This document shows positions 1 to 12,080 of a DNA stretch of 64,000 nucleotides, in pieces. The notes beneath the pieces are model-generated. The model saw only the letters and a list, made by a program, of their open reading frames with translations. It did not search any database and was not told the DNA's origin. Position 1 is the first letter of the stretch. Every line of letters starts with the position of its first letter. Origin of the DNA: Monilinia fructicola. Lineage: Eukaryota; Ascomycota; Leotiomycetes; Helotiales; Sclerotiniaceae. Location: positions 1 to 64,000 of the forward strand of contig VICG01000017.1 of NCBI GenBank assembly GCA_008692225.1, in the 5' to 3' direction. The translations under genes were made by a program, and so were the position numbers.

Positions 1-10
1 AGAGAGATAA

Positions 11-114
11 CCTAACCCTAACCCTAACCCTAACCCTAACCCTAACCCTAACCCTAACCCTAACCCTAACCCTAACCCTAACCCTAACCCTAACCCTAAC
101 CCTAACCCTAACCC
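11..114. repeat. Telomere repeat array (CCCTAA)n
   Basis: About 17 uninterrupted CCCTAA units run from the left edge, which is the C-strand of TTAGGG, the usual telomere repeat of filamentous ascomycetes. The chromosome end is therefore at the left of the window. Bases 1-10 (AGAGAGATAA) do not fit the repeat and may be a sequencing or assembly remnant at the physical end. Confidence 0.98.
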
Positions 115-135
115 TTCTTTTTGAAATAGCAATAT

Positions 136-246
136 CGGTTACCCCTACGGGGGATATTTTCTTTTCCTAATCCCTGTAACGGTTACCCTAGTCGGGGGGT
201 ATTTTCTTTTCCCAATCCTTGTAGCGGTTACCTCTACGGGGTTAAT
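136..246. repeat. Subtelomeric 44-45 bp tandem repeat, about 2.4 copies
   Basis: Three successive starts of CGGTTACC (positions 136, 180 and 225) are spaced 44 and 45 bases apart. Each is followed by a short G-run (ACGGGG or TCGGGGGG), and the first two continue with ATTTTCTTTTCC and AATCC. The copies are GC-normal and similar. The array starts about 20 bases from the telomere repeat, so it is a telomere-associated satellite. Confidence 0.85.
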
Positions 247-650
247 ACTTTCATTTTAAATATTATATTAATATTAAATATTATTAATATTATTAATATT
301 AAATATTATTAATCATTTTAATAATAATAAAGGAAATATTATTAATAACTCTAATTATAATAAATAAAATATTATTAATAATAATATTAATAATAAATAA
401 AATAATAATTATAATTAAAATAATATTAAAATAAAGATTTATATTAATAAGATAAATTAATTAAATAAATATTTAAATAAATTAATATTAAATAAATAAA
501 TATTTTTATATTTAAAAAAATTAAATTTAATTAATTTTTAAAAAAATATTTCAAAAAATAATATTTAAAAATTAAAAATTAAAAAAATAAAAGAGGTGTT
601 TAAATGTAACCACTCAAAATATTTACTTTAAGGTTAAATATTCCCCACTC
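247..650. other. AT-rich spacer, no gene seen
   Basis: Almost pure A/T made of short ATTAAT, AATAAT and TTTAAA blocks, with no open reading frame. It separates the short satellite from the 1 kb tandem duplication. Confidence 0.8.
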
Positions 651-1650
651 TTACTATTTATAGCCAAATTTATATATATTAATGTAAAACGAGGCTTTTT
701 CGTGTTCTTTATTAGAGGGTGTTGGGCTTAATAAATTAAAGGTTAGTATATATACAGAAGGATTACAAATTATATTATTAATAAGATTAATAATGCGATT
801 AGGATATTTTATCTTTTATTAGGGTATTATTCCCTAAAAGTTCCATTTATATTTAATGGAATTAAACTAATAGGATTAGTATAAATGTATTATGCAGTAA
901 TTTATCATATTTAAATAAATTAGCTCATTTATTTTAAAATATATATTATACCTTTATAATAAATAATTCGAATTTTGAAATTTTAAAAAATATTATAAAG
1001 GTCTTTTACTCATATTTAATTCAAAATTAGCTTTTTTTTAAATTTCTATAATATAAGATTGAATTAATATAAATATATTAAAATAATTATTTAAAATATA
1101 TTATTTTTTCGAAATACTACTACCCCATATCACCCTAGCCAATTACTTTTTTATAATTAATAATTTAAATTAAACTAGTATAGATCCTTTAATTTTTAAG
1201 ATAATTTAAAATAAATTATATATATATAAATTTTGAAATAAATTTCTATTATATAATATTTCGAAATTTTTAATTTATATAAAGATTTAAGCTAATAAAA
1301 GTAAAAATAAATTTGAAATGAAAATGAATATTTTGTTAGGCCTATTACCCCCTATCAAAAATGGCTTTACCCTTACATACTACTAAAATGCTAATATATT
1401 TGAAATGTGTATAGATTATTCAATATTGAAAATAATTTAAAATAAATTTTATATATAAATAATTTAAATAAAGCTTTATAATATATACGATTTTAAATTT
1501 TTAAATTATATTAATATTTAAGCGAATTATAGTGGTGGCTAATTCGACTTTTTTTTGCGGGCTATTACTCTCTTTCTATCGAAATGGACTATTACTAATA
1601 ATGGCCTACAAAAAAATTTATAGAATAATTATTAGAATATTTTATCAAGA
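651..1650. repeat. Subtelomeric 1 kb tandem duplication, unit 1
   Basis: Matches 1664-2650 throughout at an offset of about 1000-1016 bases. Shared landmarks are TAGCCAAA (661 and 1677), AACGAGGCTTTTTCG, and a final block around TCGAAATGG with many C residues in unit 2. The units differ chiefly by transitions: unit 1 has GTTGGGCTTA where unit 2 has GTTAAACTTA, while near 1561-1611 unit 1 has T where unit 2 keeps C. No coding capacity is visible. It could be a telomere-associated block or a decayed element. Confidence 0.85.
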
Positions 1651-1663
1651 TTAGATATTTCCT

Positions 1664-2650
1664 ATTTTATCATTTATAGCCAAACTTATATATACTAATG
1701 TAAAACGAGGCTTTTTCGTTCTTTATTAAAGAATGTTAAACTTAATAAATTAAAAGATTAGTATATATACAAAGGATTACAAATTGTATTACTAATTAGA
1801 TTAATAATGTAATCAAAAACACTCTTATCTTTTACTAAGATATTACCCCCTGAAAAGTTCCATTTATACTTAATGAAATTAAGCTAATAGGATTAATATA
1901 AATGTACTCATAACAGTTTGTCACATTTAAACAAATTAATTCACTTATTTTGAAAATATATATTATACCTTTATAATAAAATAATTCGAATTTTGAGATT
2001 TTAAAAAATATTATAAAGCCCCCTACTTGTTTTAATTTAATATTAACTTTTTTTAGATTTTTATAATATAAGATTAAATTAATATTAATATATAAAAAAT
2101 ATAATTTAAAATGTAATATTTTTTCGAAATACTATTACCCCCACATCACCCTGGCTAATTATTTTTATATACTTAATAATTCAAACCTATACAGATTCTT
2201 TCATCTTTAAGATAATTTAAAATAAATTTTATATATAAATTATTTAAATAAATCTTTATAATATAAGATTTTAAATTTTTAATTTATATAAAGATTTAAG
2301 CTAATTATAATAATAATAAATTCAAATTAGAATGAATATTTTGTTAGGCTACTACCCCCCTATCAAAATGGCTTTACCCTATATACTACCAAAATGCTAA
2401 TATATTGAAATATATATAAATTCTTTAATATTAAAAATAATTTAAAATAAATTTTATATATAAATAATTTAAATAAAGCTTTATAATATACAATTTTAAA
2501 TTTTTAAATTATATTAATATTTGAGCGAATTATAATAATAGCCGATTCAACTATTTTTCGCGGGTCACCACCCCCCCTATCGAAATGGGCCACCACCAAT
2601 AGTAGCCTGCGAAAAAATTCATAGAATAGTTATTAGGATTATTTAAGATA
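1664..2650. repeat. Subtelomeric 1 kb tandem duplication, unit 2
   Basis: Second copy of the 651-1650 unit. Its right end (2561-2612) keeps a C-rich stretch with CACCACC and GCCTGCG that has become TATTACT and GCCTACA in unit 1, which gives the direction of the mutations (C to T, G to A). No open frame. Confidence 0.85.
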
Positions 2651-4222
2651 TTAAAATAAATAGGATTATAAAGTTATAAATTGAAATTTTTGATAAAGTT
2701 TAAGTACTATAATGTTTTTTATATTAATCTATTAAGTTTTTATTAAATGGTTTTAAAAGTAGATAAATTAAATAATACTATAAAATCATTAAAGCTAAAA
2801 TTAATAAAAAATAAGGTTTATAGTAATAATATCTTAAAATGGAAAATAGAAAAGATATTTAATTTAAGAGTAAAAGATTATTAAAAAAAACTTAAATATT
2901 TTGTATACTGAAAAGATTATTTTAAAGAAGAAAATATTTAGTAGAAACTAAAAATTCTAGAAAATACATAGAAAATAATCGAAATATTCTATAAAGTTTA
3001 TTTATTTACAATAAAAGTATTAAAAAAAGTTTTAGATTAAAATAAATAAGAATAATTTTTTTAAATAAAAAATTATTATTTATATAATTAAAAAAAAACA
3101 AAATTAGTTTTTTTAATAAAGGATTTTAATACTTATATTAATTAATAATCTATTTTAGGGTAATATAAGAAGATAATGAAAATTACCTTTAAATTTATTA
3201 AAAACTCTAATTAATAAAATTATAGTTTAATATAAATAATAATTATAAATTAACAAATTGAAAAAGTGATAGTTTAAGGTTAAAATTGCAAAAACAATTA
3301 AAAAATCCTTGTAATTAATAATCAATTAACCAAAATAAAATTACAGTTTTACTTTACTTTTAACAAAAAAAAAGTAATAAACTTAAATTAATAATTAAAT
3401 AAAACAATTGTATAATTATTATAATTTAATTTATTTATTAAATAAAAACTCCAATATTGTTATTGATTAATTATAAACCTTAACTTTTAAAATTCTATTT
3501 TTTTAATTTTATAATAACAATAACTTTCATATTATTATTATTATTCTTTAATTAACAAAAAAAATAGTAATAATAATAAATCCAAACAATTTAAAAGTAA
3601 TATTTAATATTAATAATAAATCATTAAAATTATAGTATCTTTAGCTTTTAGTAACTGCTTAAAATAGTATTAGTAAAAAAATAAAATAGGATTTAAATAT
3701 AAATAATGAAAATAATTATAGGGCTTTATTAAATTGGTTAAAGAAGTATATCAAATCAAAAAAAACATTTTGTAATTAATGTAAAGAATAAATAAATAAA
3801 TAAAATTATAATAAAAAATTATAAAATAAATTAATAAAATTTAATTATTGTTAAAATTAATATAAACTAGGAGAGAATGTAAGAATTAGTATTATTTAGT
3901 TTATTAATAAATAAAAAAGTATTTATAAAAGAATAATTTATTTAAAAAAACAATAAAAAAAAACCAAAATAGCTTTTTAATCAAATATTAAAAAAAGAAA
4001 AAATAAAAGAAAATAAAAAAAAAGATTAACTATGAAAAAAACTAATAATTAATGTTACTAATAAACGGATAAGCTTTATATAATAAAATTATCAAAGGAA
4101 GAAGTGAATAAAGTATTATTAAAAGTATTAAAAAAAAACTTATTAAAACCTAATTTTAAAAAAAAAAAAAAATTAATAATAATAGTATTAAAATAAAAAA
4201 AGTAAATGATGCGGGTGTGTAG

Positions 4223-4486
4223 GATAACGAATTTGATAGATACATTTTGCGAAATGTAGAAGAATTAATTATGGCTGATATAATAAATTTGAGAGAGGGT
4301 GTTAACAACTTATTCAAATTAGCACTAGTATTTATAAAGATTAGATTAGGAACATTGGGCCCAATCGTAAATTTCTGTAACAAACATTTCCAATTCTGCC
4401 AAAATGATAATATGCAATTGAACGAAAATAGCATTTATACAAATTGGTTTAAAGTAATTTTACAGAATTATAATAAAAAATCTTAG
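4223..4486 (+). pseudogene. Fragment of a family A retroelement 3' ORF that escaped most RIP
   Basis: An 87-codon open stretch ending in TAG, preceded in frame by a TAG at 4220-4222 that could be a mutated CAG or TGG. Base composition is clearly more normal than the surroundings, and residues such as GTLGPIVNFCNKHFQFCQND include two Cys and one His. The homologous piece of the complete element (minus strand near 30500-30720) is riddled with stops at the same places. It lies about 0.8 kb upstream of the 3' LTR, downstream of where pol should end, so it may belong to an extra 3' reading frame. No domain was recognised. It is not a free-standing gene: the frame has no supported start and it is flanked by decayed element sequence. 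Confidence 0.6.
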
Positions 4487-5299
4487 ATTAAATACAATTA
4501 AGCCAACTAATTAGTAATTATTTAATTAATAAGAAAGAAATTATATCAATAATATATAATATAATTATTAATATCATTTAATAAATAAATGAATTACTAT
4601 ATTTTGCTTACAAAAATAAAATTTAAACTACTACTACCAATAAAAACTTACAGATAAATGTTTAATTTAATTATAAAATTAAATATAATAAATACTTTAA
4701 TAATAAATATTTTAAAAGATATTACCTATATAAATAGAATCAATCTTCTAAAAAAACTATACTTTATTAATAATATAGCTAATTATAATGAAAAACTAAA
4801 AATTATTAGGTTTATAGTATTTAGAAAATAAATTGATAAAAAAAAACTAATGAAAAAGGCTAATGCTGAGAAAAATAAAAGTAAAGAATTATAAATTTAA
4901 TAAAAAAGCTATTGAAAAAGAAAAGGTTAATAAAAAAGATATTTAAAAGAATATTATAGAAGATGAGAATAATACAAACTTAAATAACTTTAAGAATTTT
5001 AATGAAGGATAAGAGAGTGAGTAAAGAATGTTTATAGTGATATCGAAAAAGAATTATTTATGTATTAAAGAGAAATTAGTTATACATTTATAGGATAAAG
5101 GAAAATTATGAATCAAAAATTAATTGTATTATTATAATTTAATAAGAATTAGTTTACTATTTAGAAATTCTTTATTTTTATTAAAATAGTTACTTATTTT
5201 TATAAATAGGTTTATTATTTATATTAAATAACATTTATAATTTATATATTTAATTAGTTAGTTTGATTATCGAGGCGTTAATTATAAAAAGAGAAATAA

Positions 5300-5454
5300 T
5301 GTTAAGATTAGCATATAATGCTAAATATTACATGCTATACTAATCCTATAAAAGAATGGAATCCTTCGGATTTCATTCTTTTTCCTTTTTATAGAATTCT
5401 ATAATTACGTTACTGTTTCTCTTGGCCCCCAATTTCCTGTCTCACTGCATGACA
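5300..5454 (+). repeat. Family A LTR (3' LTR of truncated element)
   Basis: 155 bp beginning TGTTAAGATTAG and ending GCATGACA. It is the same length as, and homologous to, the LTRs at 29540-29694 and 39629-39783. It contains a CCTATAAAAG TATA-like box followed by an imperfect inverted repeat (GGAATCC...GGATTTC). The flanking 5-mers (AATAA, CGTTC) do not match, as expected for a truncated element. Confidence 0.85.
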
Positions 5455-8044
5455 CGTTCATTACCAATATTATTCTATCAACTTGAAATATCAGCCCCAA
5501 TCTATTAAAGTTTATTACGCTTATTTTAATTGGTTTAATATTATTGATATTACTTTTAAAAAGAATATTTTGATAAAAATTAAATCTAAAGAGTACTAAT
5601 AATATAATAATTACATAATCTATAATAGGAATAATAATATTAATAAAATTAATAGATTTTGTTTTTGTATCTTTTTAAAAGTACTAAAATTAGTATTTTA
5701 ACCCCTCTTTTTATACAAAATATTTATTAAAAATTTCCAAAATTAGTTTAATATCCTTTTACTTATAAAATAAAGTTTATTCCCAATATTATTATAAATA
5801 ACATTACCAATTATTCAATTACCCTATATATCTTAATTTATTAATTAATATATTTTTTACAATGTTTTTGGGATTATATAAGCTTATTTGCTTATTTGAA
5901 TAATAATTTATTACTTTCAAAACGGGTTATTATTATAATAATTTAAAATCCGATTTTAGCTATTTAAACATTATCTTTACAATCTTTGATTTATAATAAT
6001 TTTACTTCATCTTCTTTTGATTCAATTTTATTTTCAAAACTAAAATAATAATATATCTTCCTATTTATAATTTAAATTAATATTCACTTATTTTCATTTT
6101 ATTTTGAATTCTTAATATCTTTTATAAAAATTCCTACAACGAATAAATATAATTTAAAGAATTTCTTTATCATATTTTAAGTATTAACCAAATCCTTTAA
6201 TTTCTATTATATATTTTCGTTATCTAAATAATCTTTCTATTTAATCAAACATTCCAATTTTTTTTATTTTCCCTTTATTTTAAAATTAAAAATCTTTTTA
6301 ATATATTATTTTAGAATAATATCCCTATATTATATATTCTATATAAACTTATAATCGAATTCTTTTTTAGCCTTGTTCAAATAATTCATTTATATTACTA
6401 TTTTGTATAATATAAAGAAACTAATATAAAAAACGTTATAATATTAAAAAATTGATAATAGTTTTAATTTATAAGCTTGCAATCTTATATTTTCTATTAC
6501 TTTAAAAAAACTAATATTTTTAGGATTTAGTTTAATACATTTTTTATTCATAAATAGGATTTTTATTATTAATTAGATTATATCATTTGTTTTAAATATT
6601 TGGGATTTATATTTTGTATTATAATATTTTGCTATTAGATTTTAAGTGTAGATTAATTCTTTTGTTATTATTATATATAATATTTTTAATTTCTTTACCA
6701 ATTATAAAGCGTTTTTTAATTTTTATTATATATTTGTATCAATTAATAATAATAGTATTTATTTTCCATTTGCTTCAAATAACAAAATATTTATAATTAA
6801 TACTGATATGAAATTATAAATATATTTTACTACAAATAGGAGATTTCTTCAACTATTTTATTTATAATTAATAAAACATTTAATATAAACCTTAATAATT
6901 TCATTTATTTATTTAATAAAACTATTAATTTGTAAATAAAATATTATTAAAAGTTTCTTTATTATATTGAAATAAATTATTAAAGTTATTTAGAAAGTAT
7001 TTGTAAAAAGATTTGTTTTATCTAAAATAATTAAATTTGGTATTTTATATTTTATTATTATAATTCGAATAAAAATAAAAGCGAATTAAATAACTATTAT
7101 ATCTTTTCTAATTAGGTTAAAACTTATTTCTTTAATGAATCTATTTATTATTATTAGAATAAAATTGTATACTAGGTATAGAAATAAATCCTTTCCGTTT
7201 TTTCTATTATTAAAATTATTTTTCAATTATAATATTAATAGATCAATAATTAAATCTATAGATAATCTGCTTTCTAACCTTATAAAAATCAATATTAATA
7301 TTAATTCTTTAAGTTTTTTTTTATATAAAAGTTTATTTCTTTAATATATTATATAAGATTTGATATAATTCATTATATTTGTATTTATTTCTTTCTAATA
7401 TAACAATCTTTTTATATTATTTATAATTATTTTTTAATCAAAATAGTTGATTATTTAAAAATTGTAAAATTTTTATAATAATAACTTTTGTAATAGTTTA
7501 TTTAATAGTATATATAGTTTTATTTTTTTATAATATTAAAAATTGTTATATATAATAAACTCCTTTTTTTTTAGATTTTAATAATTTAATTGAGATTTTT
7601 TGATTAATTTTATTAACCCTTTTTTATACTTCGGTTTCTCTATAATATCTCCCAAATTTAACGTTGTTAAAAATAAAGTTGTTATATTTTATATACTATT
7701 ATAATTTGATTTTACATTTTCCATTCTTTTTAACTTCTTTATTATATAATATCTTCCTTTTCTATAAATTACATTTGCTTTAATTACAATAATATACAAC
7801 AAATTTTATTGACCATTTATAATTAAAAATAAATTAAACAATTAATAATATAGTTTGAATAATAGGGTTAATTTAAAATCTTTGTTTTAATAATTTAGTT
7901 TTTTTAATAATGTATTTGTTAAATTATTTTTATTTAGTTTATGAACAATTATGAAATCTATTCTTAATAATATTATTATCCATTTTATTTGTTTTTTTAT
8001 AAATATTTTTAATATTATAAAATACTTTAAACTATTATAATCTA

Positions 8045-8985
8045 TTATTATAATCATTTAATATTATATTTTTTGAAAAAAATATTTTTAAATACTTTAT
8101 TAATTTAATAATAATTAATAGTTTTTAATTGAAAATTATATAATTGATTTTCGTTAATATTAGTTTTTTAAAATAAAATATAATTAAATGTTTATATTTA
8201 TTCTTTTATTTTTAAAATAAGATTTTATATAAAATTTTTATTAATATATTTGTTTTTAGGAAATATATTAATGTTACAATAAAATAATTTAGTAATAATG
8301 TTTTGATAAAGATATCCTTAAATTTATTAAAATCTATTTTGTATTTTTTGGATTAAACAAATTTAATTTTTTTTTATTAAATTAATTAATAATAATATTA
8401 TTTTATTATATAATTATATAAATTTCTTATAGAAATTACAAAATTTAAAAAATAATAATATTTCCTAAATGCTTTTTAGGGATAGTTAAATAATTATTAT
8501 TTTTACTCTAAATAGATTTATAATTATTTTTTTTGTTTAACATCATATAATAAAACAATTTTATTTATTTAATTTTAAACTAATATTTTTTAAATTTATA
8601 GAATAGTTTTTATTTTAATAATTGTTTTAATATTTGTTTCATATAATCTTTATATTCTTCCCTATTTTTAAAATAAATCAAAATATTATTTAAATAAATT
8701 ATTATTAATTTATCTATAAATTATCTGAAATATTAATTAATATAAGCCTAAAAAAATTATTAATATATTATATAATCCGAATGGTATTATTAAATATTCG
8801 TAAAAACCTAATTTATTATAGAAAGCTATCTTCCATTTATATTCTTTGTATATATATATTAAATTATAACCTTTTTTTAGATTTAGTTTTGTAAATATAA
8901 TTACTTTTTCTAACCTATTAAATATCTTTAATATTAATAAAATCGAATATTTATTTAAAATAATTATTATATTAGTACTTTAATA
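8045..8985 (-). pseudogene. Decayed Ty3/gypsy reverse transcriptase and RNase H
   Basis: Minus-strand translation across frames gives recognisable gypsy RT blocks: IFTKLNLKKGYNLI (catalytic Asp of the LDL block changed to Asn), WKIAFYNKLGFYEYLI and IPFGL. The active-site box reads YLNN at 8685-8696, where YLDD is expected, both Asp having become Asn as G-to-A changes would produce. RNase H follows at about 8045-8180 with LKKLILTKINYIIFN and KLLIIIKLIKYLK. Several stops interrupt it (TAA or TAG in place of Gln, Trp or Lys codons). It is non-functional. Confidence 0.8.
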
Positions 8986-11899
8986 ATTTATATATAATTA
9001 CAATTCTATAATACCCTCCTTTTTTACAAATAATATTAGTATACTTACTTCCGATTTGATTAATTTAATAAACCTTAATTTTATTATCTTTTCTTTATAT
9101 TCTTTTAATATCTTTAATTTTGCTTTCAACAAATTATATATTAAGCTAAATAGTAGTGTTATACCTAACCGCAATATAATTTTATGATCCACTCTTAATC
9201 TATATAATAAAAGTTTTTTTTGTTTTTATTTTGTTAAATATTTTAGCAAACTTTTTATATTCATTCAAAATTTATTATAATGTTATTGTAATTAAATTTA
9301 AATCTAATTTTCATCCATTAATATTAAAATTATTATTATTAATAATAAAGATTTTTCCATCTCTTTTTTTACTTTTATTCTTGTATTATAATATAATACT
9401 AATAATTCGAAAGAGTTCCATATTTCCGTAAATATTTTTTCTTTATTTTGTTCTAGTTTTCCTGTTTTTCAATTTATCTTTGAATTAAATTATTTTAAAA
9501 ATAGTAATCCAAAAATAATGTTAATTACTTGTAAAGATATCTTACAAAAAACTACTAATAATTTATTTTTAAAGAAAAAATATTCGAATTTTATTTCCTT
9601 TTCTATAATATTTAAAATTGATACTATTATCTTTTTATTTGCATTTTATATTGTAAAACAATATATATTAATATTTTTATAATTAATTTATTTAATTATT
9701 TTTGATTTAATAAAGTTTGTAATAGCTTTTAAATCTATTATTGCTTAAAACATTTTTTTATTTTCATTTTTTCTTGTAAAAGTAATTTCTATAATCAGGA
9801 ATGCTTAATGAATATCTGTAACTTGAAGATAGTTATATATATCTTTAATTATTAATAAATTATAATATAATATTTTATTCCTATATAATTCTAATAATAA
9901 TGATTTCTATAATACATCTTTTAATAGTATCAATATTTGTTGTATCTTTATTGGTTTTAATGTATTTGTTATATAATATATTTCTTCTTTTTTTGATATT
10001 AGCTTGATTGTAAGTAACTTATTTAAGTTTGTTACTTAGAAATCATTATAATCCCTTTTCTATCTTAGTTTAACTAATCAAAAATCTGCTCCTTTGTATT
10101 TTATAGCTTTTAAATTCAAAAAAGCTTTTTGTTTTTTAGCTTTTTAAAGTAATCTTTAGTATAATGGTTTTTTTTTTATAATAAAAGTATATATTTTCGC
10201 TATAGGCTTTTTTACAGCGTTCTATTAATATATTTAGAAAAAAGGATTCTTTTTTTTTTCCCAATAATATTGTATGCTATAATATATCTAATTTCAAAGT
10301 GTTTATTATAAATATATTATAGATTTTAAATCTAACTAATTTTAGGAAAAGTTTTTTTTTATATATAAATAAAATTTTTGATATTTTATATTACTATTTT
10401 TAATCCTTTAAATATTATTGATAATAATCTATTATAATTAATATACATTCTGGCTAGAATATTTTATAACAATTTTAGTTTGTAATTTATTATAATTAAT
10501 TAGCTTTTATATAACTAGAATATATTTTGTAATATCAATTTAAAGTAATTAATGAAATCTTAAATTAATTATTTATTTTTTATTTTTATATTTTGCATTT
10601 TAAAAATCTGCTTTTATATTAATATTTATTAATCTGTATTATTCAAAAAGTTATTATTTTAATAATTATTAATCTTGGAATTTTGAATTATTAATATTAT
10701 TTATACTTAATCTAATTAATTAAATTCTGTATTTTATTGATTTTATAATGTAGCTTTATACTAAAATAATTTATTCTGCTTTATTATATATGTTTTCTAA
10801 AATTATATAGTTTTTGAATTTTATAATTTAAAAATGTATATTCGATTTTTCTCTATTAAAAATTGGTAATACTTTGAATTTAAATCTTTTCTTTATGTTA
10901 ATATTATTGATTATATAGGTTAAATTTACATTTAAATCTATTATTAATTTACAAATTCCTGTTGGTAGTTATTATGTTGATTTAATATCTATAGATCTAA
11001 TATAGTATTATAAGGTAATTTTTGGTTTTCTAAGAGATTAGCTATAATTTTGTATTAATTTGGTTAGGAGTTTTTTAATTACAAAAAAATCTTTTTTTTT
11101 TATAGTCCTTTTTTTTAAATGTTTTTATTTTATATCTTTATTAGATTATAATAGCTTAGAATTTTGATAATATACTTATATTTAATAATGAATATTAAGC
11201 TTAATATTAATTATGATTAAAATTATATTTATTAAATCTAGTTTTTTTTTTATTAACCTTGTTTTGTTTTTTAATAAAATTATATATATTTAAAATAAGA
11301 TCAATTGAATATTTATTCTTTTTATTGAAAACTTTTGAATATAAAGAAGTTCTAAAGAATAACTTAAGTAACATTATAGTATAATCTTAATCTTAGCAAA
11401 ATAAAAAGGGAAATTAAAATAATAAGGAATTTAGTAACGATAATAATTATACTTTTGTTTTAAATAAATACTTTCCTTTAAATTTTAAAAAGTTTAAAAT
11501 AAAAGGTTTTAAATTATTATTGTTAAATATTACTTTTTTGTTTTTGCTTTTTTGTTTGTTTTTATTATTAAATATAGTTTTTTTTTGTTACCATCTAATT
11601 ATAATTCTTCGAATTAATCCGGGTTTATATTTAAGTTTATATTCGAATTTGTAATAATAATTTAATTATTATATTAGGTTTGGTTTTATAAATTTAGTAT
11701 ATTATTTCTTAAAGTATATTTTTTGCATTGGGATAAGATGGATTATTTGATTTGATTGCAATCCTATAATTAACATTATAATTTTATTATTTAGAGTATC
11801 TTTGGAATATCTTTAAATTAACTTGAGAGTCTTTAGGGTTTAATTTAAATAAAAGAATCTTTTTTGATAGAATCAATTTAGTAAATATTCGGGTTTAGT

Positions 11900-12080
11900 T
11901 GATAAGGCTTTTTAATTTTAAAAGATAAATAATTTTGTAATAAAGTATAAAGAAACAAAAGGGTTAATTAAAATAAAGTAGTTATTTATAAGAAGAAAAA
12001 GGAAAGGATTAAAGATTCTTTTCCCTTAAATACTAGCTCTGATAATTATATAACCCTTGTGTAAGGGTTGCTTCCTAACA
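11900..12080 (-). repeat. Family B LTR (5' LTR of the minus-strand gypsy relic)
   Basis: On the minus strand it starts TGTTAGGAAGCAACCC and ends TTATCA, 181 bp. It is homologous to the plus-strand LTR at 54702-54881 (180 bp), with shared blocks GAAGCAACCC, GCTAGTATTT, AATCCTTTCC and CTTATAAATAA. Both are followed by AAACCCGAA just inside the element. Confidence 0.75.

Larger units (their letters stand above)
2651..5454 (+). mobile_element. Truncated LTR retrotransposon, family A, 3' part
   Basis: A plus-strand relic ending in the LTR at 5300-5454. The sequence just upstream of the LTR (about 5110-5299) is homologous to the inside edge of the 3' LTR of the complete family A element at 29540-39783, read on its minus strand. 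Both end in a purine tract (AAAAAGAGAAATAA here) directly before the LTR. The block at 4223-4486 also matches the complete element (about 30500-30720). The 5' part and 5' LTR are missing, and the left boundary with the subtelomeric duplication is not sharply visible. It is RIP-mutated and A-rich on the sense strand. Confidence 0.75.
5455..12080 (-). mobile_element. RIP-mutated Ty3/gypsy LTR retrotransposon, minus strand
   Basis: T-rich on the plus strand throughout. The minus strand carries RT and RNase H motifs (8045-8985) in the right order from a 5' LTR at 11900-12080. The RT active site lies about 3.4 kb from the LTR start, comparable to family A once its nested insertion is removed. No 3' LTR was found on the left, so the left boundary is provisional and is simply the end of the family A LTR. 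Reading frames from 5.5 to 12 kb are full of stops, and short open stretches there are chance frames. Confidence 0.7.

Noticed and set aside
4156..4434. 92-residue minus-strand frame
   Set aside because: Antisense to the retroelement fragment at 4223-4486 and made of poly-Phe/Ile/Leu from A-rich DNA.
6614..9431. Four frames of 60-69 residues (6614-6796, 7135-7344, 8998-9192, 9231-9431)
   Set aside because: Low-complexity Ile/Leu/Phe/Tyr/Lys translations of AT-rich DNA within a minus-strand gypsy relic; no start context or motif. 8998-9192 may include a trace of pol upstream of the RT but shows no recognisable block.
5300..12080. 5300-5454 and 11900-12080 as the two LTRs of one element
   Set aside because: They belong to different families (TGTTAAGATTAG against TGTTAGGAAGC) and point in opposite directions.
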